A stretch of 40,777 nucleotides of DNA, from contig JADJSY010000093.1 in NCBI GenBank assembly GCA_016711435.1, positions 1 through 40,777 on the forward strand, given 5' to 3'. The DNA is from Lewinellaceae bacterium (GTDB lineage Bacteria > Bacteroidota > Bacteroidia > Chitinophagales > Saprospiraceae). The position numbers and the translations under genes are program-made. The notes below the pieces were generated by a model that had not been told where the DNA came from, did not search any database, and saw nothing but the letters and a program-made list of their open reading frames with translations. This document shows, in pieces, positions 7,973 to 17,768 of this stretch (position 1 is its first letter; each line of letters starts with the position of its first letter).

Positions 7973-8099
7973 AGTTATGAGTTATGAGTTATGAGTTATT
8001 GAGTTTCAGGCTGGAATGGGGAAATGGAGGTTGCATTATTTCCCCATTCCAGCCTGAAACTCCAACAACTCATAACTTATAACTTATAACTCATAACTG
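7973..8099. repeat. Word-repeat hairpin between divergent genes (AGTTATG words)
   Basis: Left arm 7973-8025 carries AGTTATGAGTTATGAG words and then GAGTTTCAGGCTGGAATGGG; an 11-base loop follows, and the right arm 8037-8099 mirrors it, ending in AACTCATAACTTATAAC words. Both genes leave this point, and for each the words next to it in sense orientation are G-free (AACTCAT). So this is a paired leader, not a terminator, which separates the word repeats from simple termination. Confidence 0.9.
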
Positions 8100-8194
8100 T
8101 TTTGTGCAGTATTTTACACACATTTCCCCATTTCGGGGTGTGGCACAATTTTTTTACTGGGTAAAGAGTTCTACAATACGCCAAAAAAGAATGC

Positions 8195-9682
8195 ATGATA
8201 CGGCAAAACCAGCAAATCGGACAGAAGCAAACCCTGAATCTCTCGCCACAGCAGATTCAATTGCTCCATTTTATTCAACTGGGCACGCTGGAACTTGAAC
8301 AACGTATTGAACATGAAGTCCTCGATAATCCGGCCCTCGAAAGTGATGCGCCCGACCCCGATATCCATACCGAAACGCCCGACACAGCTCCTGACAATGA
8401 CTACTCCGATGAAGCCGATCTGGATATGGAGCGGTTTGAAATTATCGAACAATACCACCGGGACGATCAGCAAGACGATACGCTCAATTACGCGACCACG
8501 GCTGAGTCGAACCATCACCAGGAAGAAGTTTTTCAGCAGACCCTCGTTCAAACCTACGATTTCCGCGAACAGCTCAAAGCCCAGATCACCGTGCTACAAC
8601 TCCCTCCCCGGGAAAAGATGCTTGCGGGTTATATTGTTGACAGCCTCGACGATGACGGTTACCTGCGCATCAGCATTGCCGACCTGGCCGATATGCTTTC
8701 TTTCGCACATGGTATCATCGTGGAAGAAACGGAAGTAGCCTCTGAACTGGAAACGGTGCAATCCCTCGACCCGGCCGGGATAGGCGCCCGCGATCTGCGC
8801 GAATGCCTGTTGCTGCAACTCGAAAACCTTCCACACGGTACGGCGCATATCGATCTCGCCTTGCGCATTGTGGAGGAACATATCGACGACCTGGCTGCGC
8901 AACAATATGGAAAAATGGTGCACAATTTGAAAGTCGGTCTCCCGGAAATACGCGCTGCCGCCGCTATTATCAAAAAACTAAACCCCCGTCCGGTAGCCGG
9001 ACAAACTACAGAACTGGCTAAAAATCAAAATATTATACCCGAATTTGTGGTGGAAAAAGACGAAGATGGAAACTTGCAGATTTATTTGCCCCATACCAAC
9101 AGCGGTGGATTGCAGGTCAGTGCCCACATGCGCGAAATGCTTCAGTCCATGCAGCGCAGCAAACCCAAACAAAAGGAAAAAGCCGCTATGCAATACCTGC
9201 GATCCAAAGTGGATGCAGCAACGTGGTTTGTAGAAATGGTGCGCCAGCGCGAGCACTCCATGCTCGTCACCATGCAAGCCATCGTACATATACAGCAGGA
9301 ATACTTCCTGACAGGAGACCCTAAAAAACTCCGCCCGATGATCCTGAAAGACGTGGCACAAATCGCACTATTAGACATTTCCACCATTTCACGGGTGACC
9401 AGTCTGAAATACGCGCTCACCGATTTTGGAATCATACACCTCAAGGACCTGTTTCGGCAAGGTATGGCCAAAACAGACGGCGAACTGGTGACCAACAAAG
9501 AAATCAGCAGGCTTATCGTAGATCTCATTGCCGCTGAAAACAAACAACAACCGGTAAGCGACCAGGATATTTGTACGCTGCTGCACGAAAAAGGGTATAC
9601 CCTGGCACGCCGCACCGTTGCCAAATACCGCGATGCCATGCATATCCCGATCGCGACAAAACGAAGGGTTATGAGTGGTTGA
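8195..9682 (+). CDS. rpoN: RNA polymerase sigma-54 factor
   Basis: 495 residues. Region I at the N-terminus is the glutamine/leucine-rich QKQTLNLSPQQIQLLHFIQL. An acidic region II follows (about residues 50-110: ESDAPDPDIHTETPDTAPDN and on), then the core-binding domain (QITVLQLPPREKMLAG, YIVDSLDDDGYL, LDPAGIGARDLRECLL), a helix-turn-helix region and the RpoN box ARRTVAKYR close to the C-terminus, which reads the -24 element. Length is normal for Bacteroidota. It directs transcription that needs an AAA+ activator, and such an activator is the next gene. Upstream at 8126-8138 is CCCC-ATTTC-GGGG and then TGGCAC, a half-match to a -24 element that could allow autoregulation (weak). Confidence 0.97.
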   Translation: MIRQNQQIGQKQTLNLSPQQIQLLHFIQLGTLELEQRIEHEVLDNPALESDAPDPDIHTETPDTAPDNDYSDEADLDMERFEIIEQYHRDDQQDDTLNYATTAESNHHQEEVFQQTLVQTYDFREQLKAQITVLQLPPREKMLAGYIVDSLDDDGYLRISIADLADMLSFAHGIIVEETEVASELETVQSLDPAGIGARDLRECLLLQLENLPHGTAHIDLALRIVEEHIDDLAAQQYGKMVHNLKVGLPEIRAAAAIIKKLNPRPVAGQTTELAKNQNIIPEFVVEKDEDGNLQIYLPHTNSGGLQVSAHMREMLQSMQRSKPKQKEKAAMQYLRSKVDAATWFVEMVRQREHSMLVTMQAIVHIQQEYFLTGDPKKLRPMILKDVAQIALLDISTISRVTSLKYALTDFGIIHLKDLFRQGMAKTDGELVTNKEISRLIVDLIAAENKQQPVSDQDICTLLHEKGYTLARRTVAKYRDAMHIPIATKRRVMSG

Positions 9683-9812
9683 TGTGGTTGAGAAGTTGAG
9701 ATGGTTTGAGTGGCCGCTCCAGAAACAACTCAAACCTTCAAACAAAGCGGCCATCAAACCACCTCAAACCTTCAAATCTTGTCAAACCATCAAACCTCAC
9801 AATCAACCTACC
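9674..9812. repeat. Word-repeat hairpin between rpoN and the sigma-54 activator
   Basis: After the rpoN stop, C-free words GGTTGATGT, GGTTGAGAA and GTTGAGATGGTTTGAG lead into GTGGCCGCT (to 9718); the mirror AGCGGCCATCAAACC starts at 9746 and continues in G-free words (CTCAAACCTTCAAAT, CATCAAACCTCAC) to the activator ATG at 9814. The loop itself contains a further CTCAAACC. It could tune expression between rpoN and the activator. Confidence 0.88.
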
Positions 9813-9813
9813 C

Positions 9814-11309
9814 ATGCAAAAAATACTCATCATAGACGACGACCCCGATATCTGCACCCTGCTGAACAGGTTTCTGAGTCGAAAAGGTTTTGAGGTGGAG
9901 ACCGCCAACAGCGGACGTGAAGGTATTCGCGCGGCCGAAGCCGGACAACCGGATCTTATCCTGACGGATTTCAGGCTGGGCGACATGGACGGTTCGGATG
10001 TTTTGCAACAACTTCGGCAAAAATGGCCCCATATCCCCGTGCTGGTCATGACCGGGTATTCCGATATCCGCATGGCCGTCAACGTTCTGAAACTGGGCGC
10101 TGTCGACTATATTACGAAACCTATTGTCCCCGATGAAATTTTGCACAGTATCCAAAATGCCTTCAATACCGGCCCGGCGGCCCCTGCCGGAACCGTTCCT
10201 GTTGCCGCGCCGGGCCAGTCCAGGCCTTCTTTTGCTACGGTGCGCAATAGTTACGTAATCGGCCAAAGCGCTGCGGCACAAACCATGTACAAACAGATAG
10301 ACCTGGTAGCGCCCACCAATTACAGCGTCATTCTTTATGGTGAAAGCGGGTCTGGAAAAGAATCAATTGCGCGGATGATCCACGACCGCAGCTCCCGCGC
10401 CGGACAACCTTTTATAGCGATGGACTGCGGAGCCATTTCAAAAGACCTGGCGAACAGCGAACTGTTCGGACACGAAAAAGGGTCGTTTACGGGCGCTTTA
10501 GGCACAAAAATCTGTCACTTTGAAGCCGCCAATGGTGGAACAATTTTCCTCGACGAAGTTTCCAACCTGCCCTACGACGTGCAGGTATCCCTGCTTCGGG
10601 TGGTACAGGAACGCCGACTCAAACGCATCGGTTCCGCCAAAGAAATCCCCCTCGATGTGCGCATCATTGTAGCCAGCAACGAGCGCCTTTTGGTCGCTTG
10701 CCGAAAAGGCAAATTTCGCGAAGACCTCTACCATCGTTTCAACGAGTTCAGCCTCGAATTGCCGCCGTTACGCGAACGCCGCGACGATATTATGCTTTTC
10801 GCTCAACACTTTTTACAGGAAACCGCCCGCGAACTCAATAAGCCATTACAAGGGTTTTCAGACGATGTGGCACACATTTTTATCAATTACCCGTGGTATG
10901 GAAACGTACGGGAATTAAAAATGTGATCAAACGCGCTGCTTTGCTCACCGACGGTTCCCGTGTGGAGGCACTGTCTTTGCCTTTTGAAATCACCCATTTT
11001 CAAAAATTAGTGCTGGATGAGCCGGTATCTGTCGAAACATATATAACAGAACCGCCTGCCTGGATGCCGCCTGCATCTTTTGCGCCTGCAGAACAGGCGG
11101 TACCCGTTTTTGCGCCGCCGGCGCCGCAGCAGGTTGTACAAACCATTCCGGCAAGGACCGATTTGAAAGCGGCGGCCAATATTGCGGAATATGAAATGAT
11201 TATGAAGGTTTTGCAGGAAGTTCGTTTCAATAAAAGCAAAGCCGCTCAAGCACTTGGCATCGACAGGAAAACGTTGTACAACAAGTTAAAAGCTTACAAC
11301 ATACAGTAA
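9814..11309 (+). pseudogene. NtrC-family sigma-54 activator, one frame break
   Basis: About 498 residues when read through. Receiver domain with IIDDDPD and D52 in LILTDFRLGD; AAA+ domain with Walker A YGESGSGKE (about 176-183), the sigma-54 contact loop as GSFTGA (usual GAFTGA), GGTIFLDEVSNLP Walker B, and RFREDLYHR-like KFREDLYHRF; C-terminal Fis-type helix-turn-helix (NKSKAAQALGIDRKTLYNKL). The frame breaks at AAAAA 10917-10921: one more A gives the canonical WYGNVRELKNVIKRAALL. Since both halves are fully conserved I regard the gene as functional. The start at 9814 is set by the MQKILIIDDD beginning of the receiver. The sensor kinase starts three bases after the stop, so it is a tight operon. 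Confidence 0.92.
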
Positions 11310-11312
11310 TGA

Positions 11313-12754
11313 ATGGAGCATTTACAAGAGATATTCGACATTTTACCCAATGGTCTCCTGCTTTTGAACCCTTCAGAAGATAGGGACAACTGGAAGTGTA
11401 CGCAAGTTAACAAGGCAGCAATTGAAATACTCGGGATCGAAAAAACAACAGGACTGCCGCTTGACAAGTTATTACCGGCTGAAGTAGTCGAAAAAATACT
11501 TGATACACATACGGTTGCTGTAGATTTTTTCCTGAACGACCAAAATCGTTGGGTGTTGGCTTCTGTCACGCAAACAGAAACCCGGATGACTATCGCGCTG
11601 ACAGATATTACAGGCGTGAAAGAATCCGCTTTTGCCGAGCGCCGCCTGATGCGCCTCTACAAATCACTTACCCACAGTCTGGCCGATAACGAAATTATCC
11701 TGTTTGATAAGGATTTCAACATACTGTTGAGCGAAGGCGTGCCGCGTTTTATCCGGCTCGATATGGAAGGCGACCTGATGGGGAAAAACCTCAAGTCTTT
11801 ATTTGAAACCAATCCGTTTACATTTCTGGGTGAACATGTAACCAAAGTGTTCGGCGGCGAACGCGCAGAGCTGGAACAAGAAATAAATGGCCGGTTTTAC
11901 AAAGCCAGCGTCTATTCGGACGGTCGCGACGACGACAAACCGGAGAATGTGGTCGGTGTGCTGCTCCTGAGAGATGTCAGCGAATTGAATAAAAAACAAC
12001 GCGAACTCGAAATACGGGTGCAGCAACTTGACCGTTCGAACCGTGAATTGCAACAATTTGCATACGTCGCTTCCCACGATTTGCAGGAGCCGCTGCGCAA
12101 AATCATGTCATTTGGCGAACGGCTCAACCGAAAATATGATACCTTGCTCAGCGGAGAAGGTAAGGAATATATTACTCGCATGAACAATGCAGCCAAGCGT
12201 ATGGAAACGTTGATCAATGATTTGTTGTCATTCTCCAGGGCTACACAAACCGACCGAAAGTTTGAGCCGACCAACCTGAACCATGTTATTGCAGATGTTT
12301 TGGCCGATATGGATACGGTGGAACGTACAAAGGCGCAAATCAAACTGCCCGATACATTACCAGTCATCGAATCTATCCCGAGCCAGATGCGGCAGTTGTT
12401 CCAAAACCTGCTGAACAACGCATTGAAGTTTGCACATGACAGCCGGCCGCCGAAAGTAAACTGAGCTGTCGCATCGTTGCAGGCGTCGATTTGCCCAAAA
12501 AATACGCCCTGCTGCCTGATAATGAATATTGCATCATTCAAATAAAGGACAATGGCATTGGCTTCGAACAAACCAATTCAGAACGGATTTTCACCATTTT
12601 CCAGCGCCTGCACGGCCGCTCGGAATACAGCGGATCGGGTGTAGGGCTGGCTATTTGTAAAAAAATAGTGGATAATCACCAGGGCGCTATTTTTGCGAAA
12701 GGCCGGCAAGAAAAAGGGGCAATATTCACTGTCGTACTGCCCCTCAGACAATAG
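11313..12754 (+). pseudogene. PAS-domain sensor histidine kinase, one frame break
   Basis: About 480 residues, no membrane segments, so probably cytoplasmic. Two PAS-like regions (residues 1-100 with ILPNGLLLLNP, and 115-225 with ILFDKDFNILLSEGVPRF), a short coiled coil, HisKA with FAYVASHDLQEPLRK (His255) and HATPase_c (NNALKFAHDSRPP, then IKDNGIGFEQ, SGSGVGLAICKKIV). The frame breaks at GTAAAC (A run 12458-12460); one more A gives PKVKLSCRIVAGVDL and a complete ATP-binding domain. It sits three bases after the sigma-54 activator, so it is the likely phosphodonor for that regulator. Confidence 0.9.
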
Positions 12755-12761
12755 CAGACGC

Positions 12762-12801
12762 CCCAAAACACCATACACCATACACCAAACACCATACACG
12801 C
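12762..12801 (+). repeat. G-free leader words ACACCATAC before the receiver-kinase gene
   Basis: CCCCAAAACACCATACACC and further ACACCATAC/ACACCAAAC words fill the gap between two co-directional signalling genes and end at CGCGCC just before the ATG at 12805. There is no complementary arm here, so leader words can occur without the hairpin. Confidence 0.75.
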
Positions 12802-12804
12802 GCC

Positions 12805-14241
12805 ATGGCCCTTATTTCTGTCCTGTTAGTGGACGACGACGAGGATGATTATTTCCTGACGACCGAATGTCTGCGCGACATCCGGGAACAGCAATTCGAG
12901 GTGACCTGGGCCGCCACCTATGACGAAGCTATATACCTGCTTAACGAAAGGCATTTCGACATAGGGTTGTTCGATTACCTGCTCGGCGCGCGCACGGGGC
13001 TTGATTTACTGCGCATCGCCAACGACCTGCGACTCTACACGCCCATCATTCTGCTGACCGGCAGGGGCGACGTAACCGTCGATACGGAGGCGTTGGGACT
13101 CGGTATCGCCGACTACCTCGTGAAAGGTGATCTGGAACCTGAAAAACTCGAACGCAGTATCCGCTACAGCATTGGCAGGGCGGCAACTTACAAGGCTTTG
13201 CGCGAAAGCGAGGAAAAATACAGGGGCATTTTTGAAGGCTCCATGGACGCTATCTGCCTGCTCGACGCCGGGGGCGGGTTTACGGATGCCAACCCTTCAG
13301 CATTGGAACTGACCGGTTTTTCAAACCATGAATTGCTACAGAAAAAGTTGTCTGCTTTATTTGAACATGAATCAGACAGGCTTTATTTTACTCAAAAAAT
13401 AGACAACAGGGAAAGCATCCGCGACCTGGAGGCTACTCTGATTACGGCCGACAAAAGTATCCGGACGGTTGTGATCGCCAGCACCTTTCACCAGATGCCC
13501 GCCCGGCCCGGCGAGGTGTTTTTCCAGACCATCCTGCACGACATCACCCGGCGCAAAAAGGCAGAACAGGAATTGCTGATCGCAGAAAAACAGGCTTCTA
13601 CAGGGCGCTTCATGCGGATGCTCGCACATGAAATCCGCAATCCGCTCACTAATATCGACCTGTCTGTCGGCCAATTGCTGGCCGAACATCCCGAGCCGGA
13701 ACTGATAGAATTGTTCGACATCATCCGGCGTAACAGCCGGCGCATCGGCAAGTTGGTGACCGACCTGCTGCAATCCAGTAATTTAGGCCAACTGCAACTC
13801 CAGACCGTCGATCCCCAGCCCTTGCTCGAACAAAGCCTCGCCATCGCTGCCGACCGCATCGCACTCAAAAAAATTACCGTATACCGGCACTATGACAACA
13901 GGGCAGCCGCGATTCAGGCCGATCCGGAAAAACTTAAAATTGCGCTCCTCAACATCATTATCAATGCCGTGGAAATTATGGAAACGGGCGCCGGCATCCT
14001 CGAACTGGGCACCGAACAAGACGGCAACTCCTTTATTTTTAGCATCCGCGACAACGGCCCGGGTATTGCACGGGATCAAATCCACCAGATTTTTGAGCCT
14101 TATTTTTCCCGCAAACAAAATGGTATAGGTCTCTGCTTAGCCGGCGCCCTGAGTATCGTACAGGCGCACGGCGGGCGGGTAGAGGTACAGTCGGAAGCGG
14201 GCAAAGGGGCGCGGTTTCTGGTGGCGCTGCCGATGGTGTAA
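12805..14241 (+). CDS. Receiver-PAS-histidine kinase hybrid
   Basis: 478 residues. N-terminal receiver (VLLVDDDEDDYFL, phospho-Asp D57 in GLFDYLLGARTG, K107 in YLVKGD); PAS domain at about 135-250 (FEGSMDAICLLDAGGGFTDA); HisKA with RMLAHEIRNPL (His275) and HATPase_c with NIIINAVEIM, IRDNGPGIA and GIGLCLAGALSIVQAHGG. The kinase half is of the NtrB type (HEIRNPL), matching a sigma-54 regulator partner, unlike the HDLQEP type of its neighbour. Having the receiver first suggests it takes phosphate or a protein signal from another kinase. It is the last gene of the rpoN-activator-kinase-kinase array; the stop is six bases from the convergent msrA stop. Confidence 0.93.
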   Translation: MALISVLLVDDDEDDYFLTTECLRDIREQQFEVTWAATYDEAIYLLNERHFDIGLFDYLLGARTGLDLLRIANDLRLYTPIILLTGRGDVTVDTEALGLGIADYLVKGDLEPEKLERSIRYSIGRAATYKALRESEEKYRGIFEGSMDAICLLDAGGGFTDANPSALELTGFSNHELLQKKLSALFEHESDRLYFTQKIDNRESIRDLEATLITADKSIRTVVIASTFHQMPARPGEVFFQTILHDITRRKKAEQELLIAEKQASTGRFMRMLAHEIRNPLTNIDLSVGQLLAEHPEPELIELFDIIRRNSRRIGKLVTDLLQSSNLGQLQLQTVDPQPLLEQSLAIAADRIALKKITVYRHYDNRAAAIQADPEKLKIALLNIIINAVEIMETGAGILELGTEQDGNSFIFSIRDNGPGIARDQIHQIFEPYFSRKQNGIGLCLAGALSIVQAHGGRVEVQSEAGKGARFLVALPMV

Positions 14242-14247
14242 TCTCCC

Positions 14248-14913
14248 TCACTTCAACAACTGCGGAAACTGTTTTTTCATCCGGTTCAGGCGCGGAACAG
14301 ACACACTCCGCACGTACGGGTTTTCCGGGTGTATTTTTTCGTAGTTCTGGTGGTAGTCTTCCGCCATGTAAAACACCTTCAGCGGCTCGATAATGACCGC
14401 AATGGGTTTTGAATACTTGCCCGAATCGTTCAGTTGCTTTTTATAGGCCTCGGCGAGGGTGCGCTCCGTCTCATTGCCGTAAAAAATAACCGAGCGGTAC
14501 GAATCGCCGTGATCGGGGCCTTGTCCGTTCACCTGCGTAGGATCCTGCGAAGCGAAATACACTTCCAGCAAGGTTTGATAGGAAATCATCGCCGGATCGT
14601 AGTACACCTGCACCGTTTCGGTATGCCCGGTGGTATGCGAGCAGACTTCCTCGTAGGTCGGATTGGCGGTACGCCCGCCGGAATAGCCAGATACGGCTTC
14701 TTTTACCCCTTTCAGGCTTTCAAAAACCGCCTCTACGCACCAGAAACAACCGGAGGCAAACGTGGCGGTGTCCAGTTCGCCGTATACAACGGGATCGGGT
14801 TGCGCAGTCATTGCTGCGTGACCGGCATCCGGTGTGTTTTTGCCCGAAAAGGCATTGCAGGAAAAAAGCAGCACGATAGCCGCTGCCAGCGGGAAAACAA
14901 TTTTTGTTGACAT
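14248..14913 (-). CDS. msrA: Peptide methionine-S-sulfoxide reductase, lipoprotein form
   Basis: 221 residues. The start at 14913 gives MSTKIVFPLAAAIVLLFSC, a lipoprotein-type signal peptide, so the enzyme is exported. The catalytic motif is ASGCFWCVEAVF (nucleophile Cys56 with W58), followed by the family signatures GYSGGRTANPTYEEVCSHTTG and YFASQDPTQVNGQGPDHG. It reduces methionine-S-sulfoxide in oxidised envelope proteins using a thioredoxin-type donor. In-frame codons upstream (to 14964) exist, but they would put a hydrophilic stretch before the signal. The C-terminus has the expected basic helix (RLNRMKKQFPQLLK). There is no msrB fusion. Confidence 0.95.
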   Translation of the reverse strand: MSTKIVFPLAAAIVLLFSCNAFSGKNTPDAGHAAMTAQPDPVVYGELDTATFASGCFWCVEAVFESLKGVKEAVSGYSGGRTANPTYEEVCSHTTGHTETVQVYYDPAMISYQTLLEVYFASQDPTQVNGQGPDHGDSYRSVIFYGNETERTLAEAYKKQLNDSGKYSKPIAVIIEPLKVFYMAEDYHQNYEKIHPENPYVRSVSVPRLNRMKKQFPQLLK

Positions 14914-15247
14914 GTTGATTTTGTTTTTGACAAAACGAAAGTAAGTAGACAATTGATCCGTCAACTTGTTTTGAAGCAGCGGATATGTTTCCGGGCGGAC
15001 AAACGCTGGTGTACCGGCTGATTTATCTGCCGGATATCAGAACGGGCAAAACTTCTTCATGCGGCGGGAAGTTGGAATGTGCGGGGTCGTAAGACGCAAG
15101 CGAAGGCACAAGTGGAACTAAAGCCGCCAGGTTATCACTCATTACCGGGCGCGGCCGGGTGTAATTTGGCGCTGGGTCGGAAATTTCCCACAAAGTTTCG
15201 CCGTTCGAGGTAATCGACTGGCTGAAACTTCACCAAATCGAATCAAA
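14914..15247. other. Gap with two repeat fragments before the TonB receptor
   Basis: This 334-base gap holds TACCGGCTGATTTATCTGCC (from 15012), shared with 37513-37540, and GTGCGGGGTCGTAAGAC (from 15084), shared with the palindrome at 18320-18522. The leader and promoter of the TonB receptor should be in its right part. A minus-strand open frame at 15229-15023 is discussed among the rejected items. Confidence 0.6.
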
Positions 15248-17698
15248 ATGGCCAAAGCCATGCTGCCACGTTCAATTCAAAAAGAGGTAAACTTGAAAAA
15301 AATCTTCATGTTGTGGTTATATCTGGGGCTGTCTTGTCATACCTATTCCCAGATAGTAACCGTAAAAGACCTCGAAACCGGCCAGCCGGTGGAGGCAGCA
15401 AGCCTGTCGAGCGAAAGCCCGCGCGAATTCGTCGCCACGAATGCCAAAGGGCAGGCCGATATTTTAAATTTTAAAGGCGCTGAAAATATCGAAATCCGGG
15501 CGCTCGGCTACAAAAAAGAAACCATCTCCTATGCAGCATTGGAGGCTGTTTCCTTCGAGGTCCGGCTGACGGCCTCGGATATTCGCATGGATGAAGTGGT
15601 GATCTCCGCCACGCGCTGGAACCAGGCATCCGGGAATGTTTCCACCAAAATCATCAGTATTTCTCCCCAGGCCATTGCCCTGCAAAACCCGCAAACAGCT
15701 GCCGACCTGTTGGGCATTTCCGGGGCCGTATTTATTCAGAAAAGCCAGCAGGGCGGCGGCAGCCCGATGATCCGGGGTTTTGCCACCAACAGACTGATTT
15801 ATACCATCGACGGGGTGCGGATGAATACCGCCATTTTCAGGGGCGGCAACATCCAAAACGTTATTTCACTCGACCCTTTTGCAACGGAAAAAGCGGAGGT
15901 AGCCTTTGGCCCCGGTTCCGTCATTTACGGAAGCGACGCCATCGGCGGTGTGATGAGTTTTCAAACCCTGACGCCCCGGTTTTCGCTATCGGAAAAACCC
16001 CTGGTTACCGGGAAAGCCGTTATGCGGTATGCTTCCGCCAACCAGGAAAACACCGGCCATTTCGACGTTCATGTCGGCTGGAAAAAATGGGCAATGGTGA
16101 GCAGTATCAGTTCCAACGATTTTGGCGATCTGCGCATGGGCAGCGACGGTCCCACCGAATACCTGCGCCCATTTTATGTGCAACGGCAGGACGGGGTGGA
16201 TGTCACGGTGACCAACGACGATCCGCGTATCCAGCGGCCTTCCGGGTATTCCCAGATCAATATGATGCAAAAACTGCGGTTTCAACCCCATAAAAACTGG
16301 GATTTCCAGTATGGGTTTCATTTTTCAGAAACCTCGCAGTACGCCCGCTACGACCGGCATATCCGGTACCGAAACGGCCTGCCCCGCTACGGAGAATGGT
16401 CCTATGGACCGCAAAAATGGATGATGAACAACCTGAACGTCACCCATACGGGCAACAACGGTTTATACGACCAGATGGCCGTTCGACTGGCCCGCCAGGA
16501 TTTTGAGGAAAGCCGCATAGACCGCGATATCAACAAACCCGAACGCCATATCCGGATTGAAGCGGTCGTCGCAAATTCCGTTAACCTGGATTTTACCAAA
16601 TCCGTCGGCAGCAGGCACAAGTTGTTCTACGGCGCGGAACTGGTCCACAATGATGTGGCTTCCAGCGGTATCGACGAGGATATTTCGCTCGGCGAGTCGG
16701 CGCCCGGCCCGGCCCGGTATCCGCAGTCGACCTGGGCTTCTTACGGCCTGTATGCCACGGATCAGTTCCGGATTTCAGAAAAGTTGACGGCACAGGCAGG
16801 GATGCGGTATAACCAGTCCGACCTGGACGCCACATTCGACACCACTTTTTACCCCTTTCCTTTCGTTACGGCCAATCTGAACAGCGGCGCCCTGACAGGC
16901 AGCCTGGGATTGGTGTTCCGGCCTTCCGAAGACTGGGTGATTTCCGCCAACGGCGCCACTGCCTTCCGCTCGCCGAACGTGGATGACGTAGGAAAAGTGT
17001 TCGATTCGGAACCCGGCTCCGTGGTCATCCCCAACCCTAAACTGGAAGCGGAATACGCCTGGAGCGGCGACCTCGGCATTGCCAAAGTATTCGGAGACGT
17101 GCTGAAGATCGACCTTACCGCTTATTATACCAACCTCAAAAATGCAATGGTACGCCGCGATTTTACCCTGAACGGACTCGATAGCATTCTGTACGACGGC
17201 GAACTGAGTCAGGTGCAGGCCATACAAAATGCTGCTGTTGCCCATGTGTACGGCCTTCAGGCAGGCGTCAAGGTGAAACTACCGGCAGGGTTCGAGTTTG
17301 CTACCGACGTTAATTTCCAGAACGGGGAAGAAGAATTAGACAACGGCGCTACCAGTCCGTCGCGCCATGCAGCGCCCTGGTTCGGTGTTTCTAAACTGAC
17401 ATACATTGCTCAAAATCTGCAAATTATGCTTTCCACGCAGTACAGTGGTGACAAACAATTTGAAGATTTACCCGAAGAAGAACAGGGCAAAACGGAAATC
17501 TATGCAACAGATGCCAACGGGAAGCCTTATTCTCCGGGCTGGTATACGCTGAATTTTCATGCCTTGTACCGCGTGACCGATCAGCTGACCCTGAGTGCGG
17601 GGCTGGAAAACCTGACGGATCAGCGGTACCGGCCTTACAGTTCGGGCATTGCGGGGGCAGGCAGGAATTTTGTGTTGTCGGTAAGGGCGGGGTTTTGA
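15248..17698 (+). CDS. TonB-dependent outer-membrane receptor (heme/siderophore-receptor type)
   Basis: About 800 residues. A signal peptide (KKIFMLWLYLGLSCHTYS) is followed by a carboxypeptidase-like regulatory/beta-sandwich domain (VTVKDLETGQPVEAASL), a TonB box region DEVVISATRW, a plug domain (NPQTAADLLG, SPMIRGFATNRLIYTIDGVR, GPGSVIYGSDAIGG) and a 22-strand barrel ending in NFVLSVRAGF. The plug resembles hemoglobin/heme and colicin-type receptors. The true start may be the TTG at 15293, which puts KKIF right at the N-terminus; the ATG at 15248 adds 15 hydrophilic residues. It is followed by two LVIVD-type lipoproteins and a small barrel, so it probably takes up a ligand bound or processed by them. 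Confidence 0.9.
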   Translation: MAKAMLPRSIQKEVNLKKIFMLWLYLGLSCHTYSQIVTVKDLETGQPVEAASLSSESPREFVATNAKGQADILNFKGAENIEIRALGYKKETISYAALEAVSFEVRLTASDIRMDEVVISATRWNQASGNVSTKIISISPQAIALQNPQTAADLLGISGAVFIQKSQQGGGSPMIRGFATNRLIYTIDGVRMNTAIFRGGNIQNVISLDPFATEKAEVAFGPGSVIYGSDAIGGVMSFQTLTPRFSLSEKPLVTGKAVMRYASANQENTGHFDVHVGWKKWAMVSSISSNDFGDLRMGSDGPTEYLRPFYVQRQDGVDVTVTNDDPRIQRPSGYSQINMMQKLRFQPHKNWDFQYGFHFSETSQYARYDRHIRYRNGLPRYGEWSYGPQKWMMNNLNVTHTGNNGLYDQMAVRLARQDFEESRIDRDINKPERHIRIEAVVANSVNLDFTKSVGSRHKLFYGAELVHNDVASSGIDEDISLGESAPGPARYPQSTWASYGLYATDQFRISEKLTAQAGMRYNQSDLDATFDTTFYPFPFVTANLNSGALTGSLGLVFRPSEDWVISANGATAFRSPNVDDVGKVFDSEPGSVVIPNPKLEAEYAWSGDLGIAKVFGDVLKIDLTAYYTNLKNAMVRRDFTLNGLDSILYDGELSQVQAIQNAAVAHVYGLQAGVKVKLPAGFEFATDVNFQNGEEELDNGATSPSRHAAPWFGVSKLTYIAQNLQIMLSTQYSGDKQFEDLPEEEQGKTEIYATDANGKPYSPGWYTLNFHALYRVTDQLTLSAGLENLTDQRYRPYSSGIAGAGRNFVLSVRAGF

Positions 17699-17768
17699 AA
17701 AATTTCCCCTCCCTACCCAACCTTCTCCCGATATTGCCCGTTAGTAAATGTAGAAGCGTCAAAACTCA

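Noticed and set aside
8141..8157. TGGCAC before rpoN as a sigma-54 promoter
   Set aside because: The -12 part (TTGCA) is missing at the right spacing; only the -24 half matches.
10917..10921. Programmed frameshift in the NtrC-type gene
   Set aside because: No slippery heptamer with stimulatory structure is seen, and many unrelated genes have the same one-base loss in homopolymers, so a sequence error is simpler.
15023..15229. Minus-strand open frame with protein-like composition (ETLWEISDPAPNYTRPRP)
   Set aside because: It has no start codon near its beginning (only an ATG at 15142), and both its end and its middle coincide with dispersed repeats, so it is more likely chance or a remnant than a gene.
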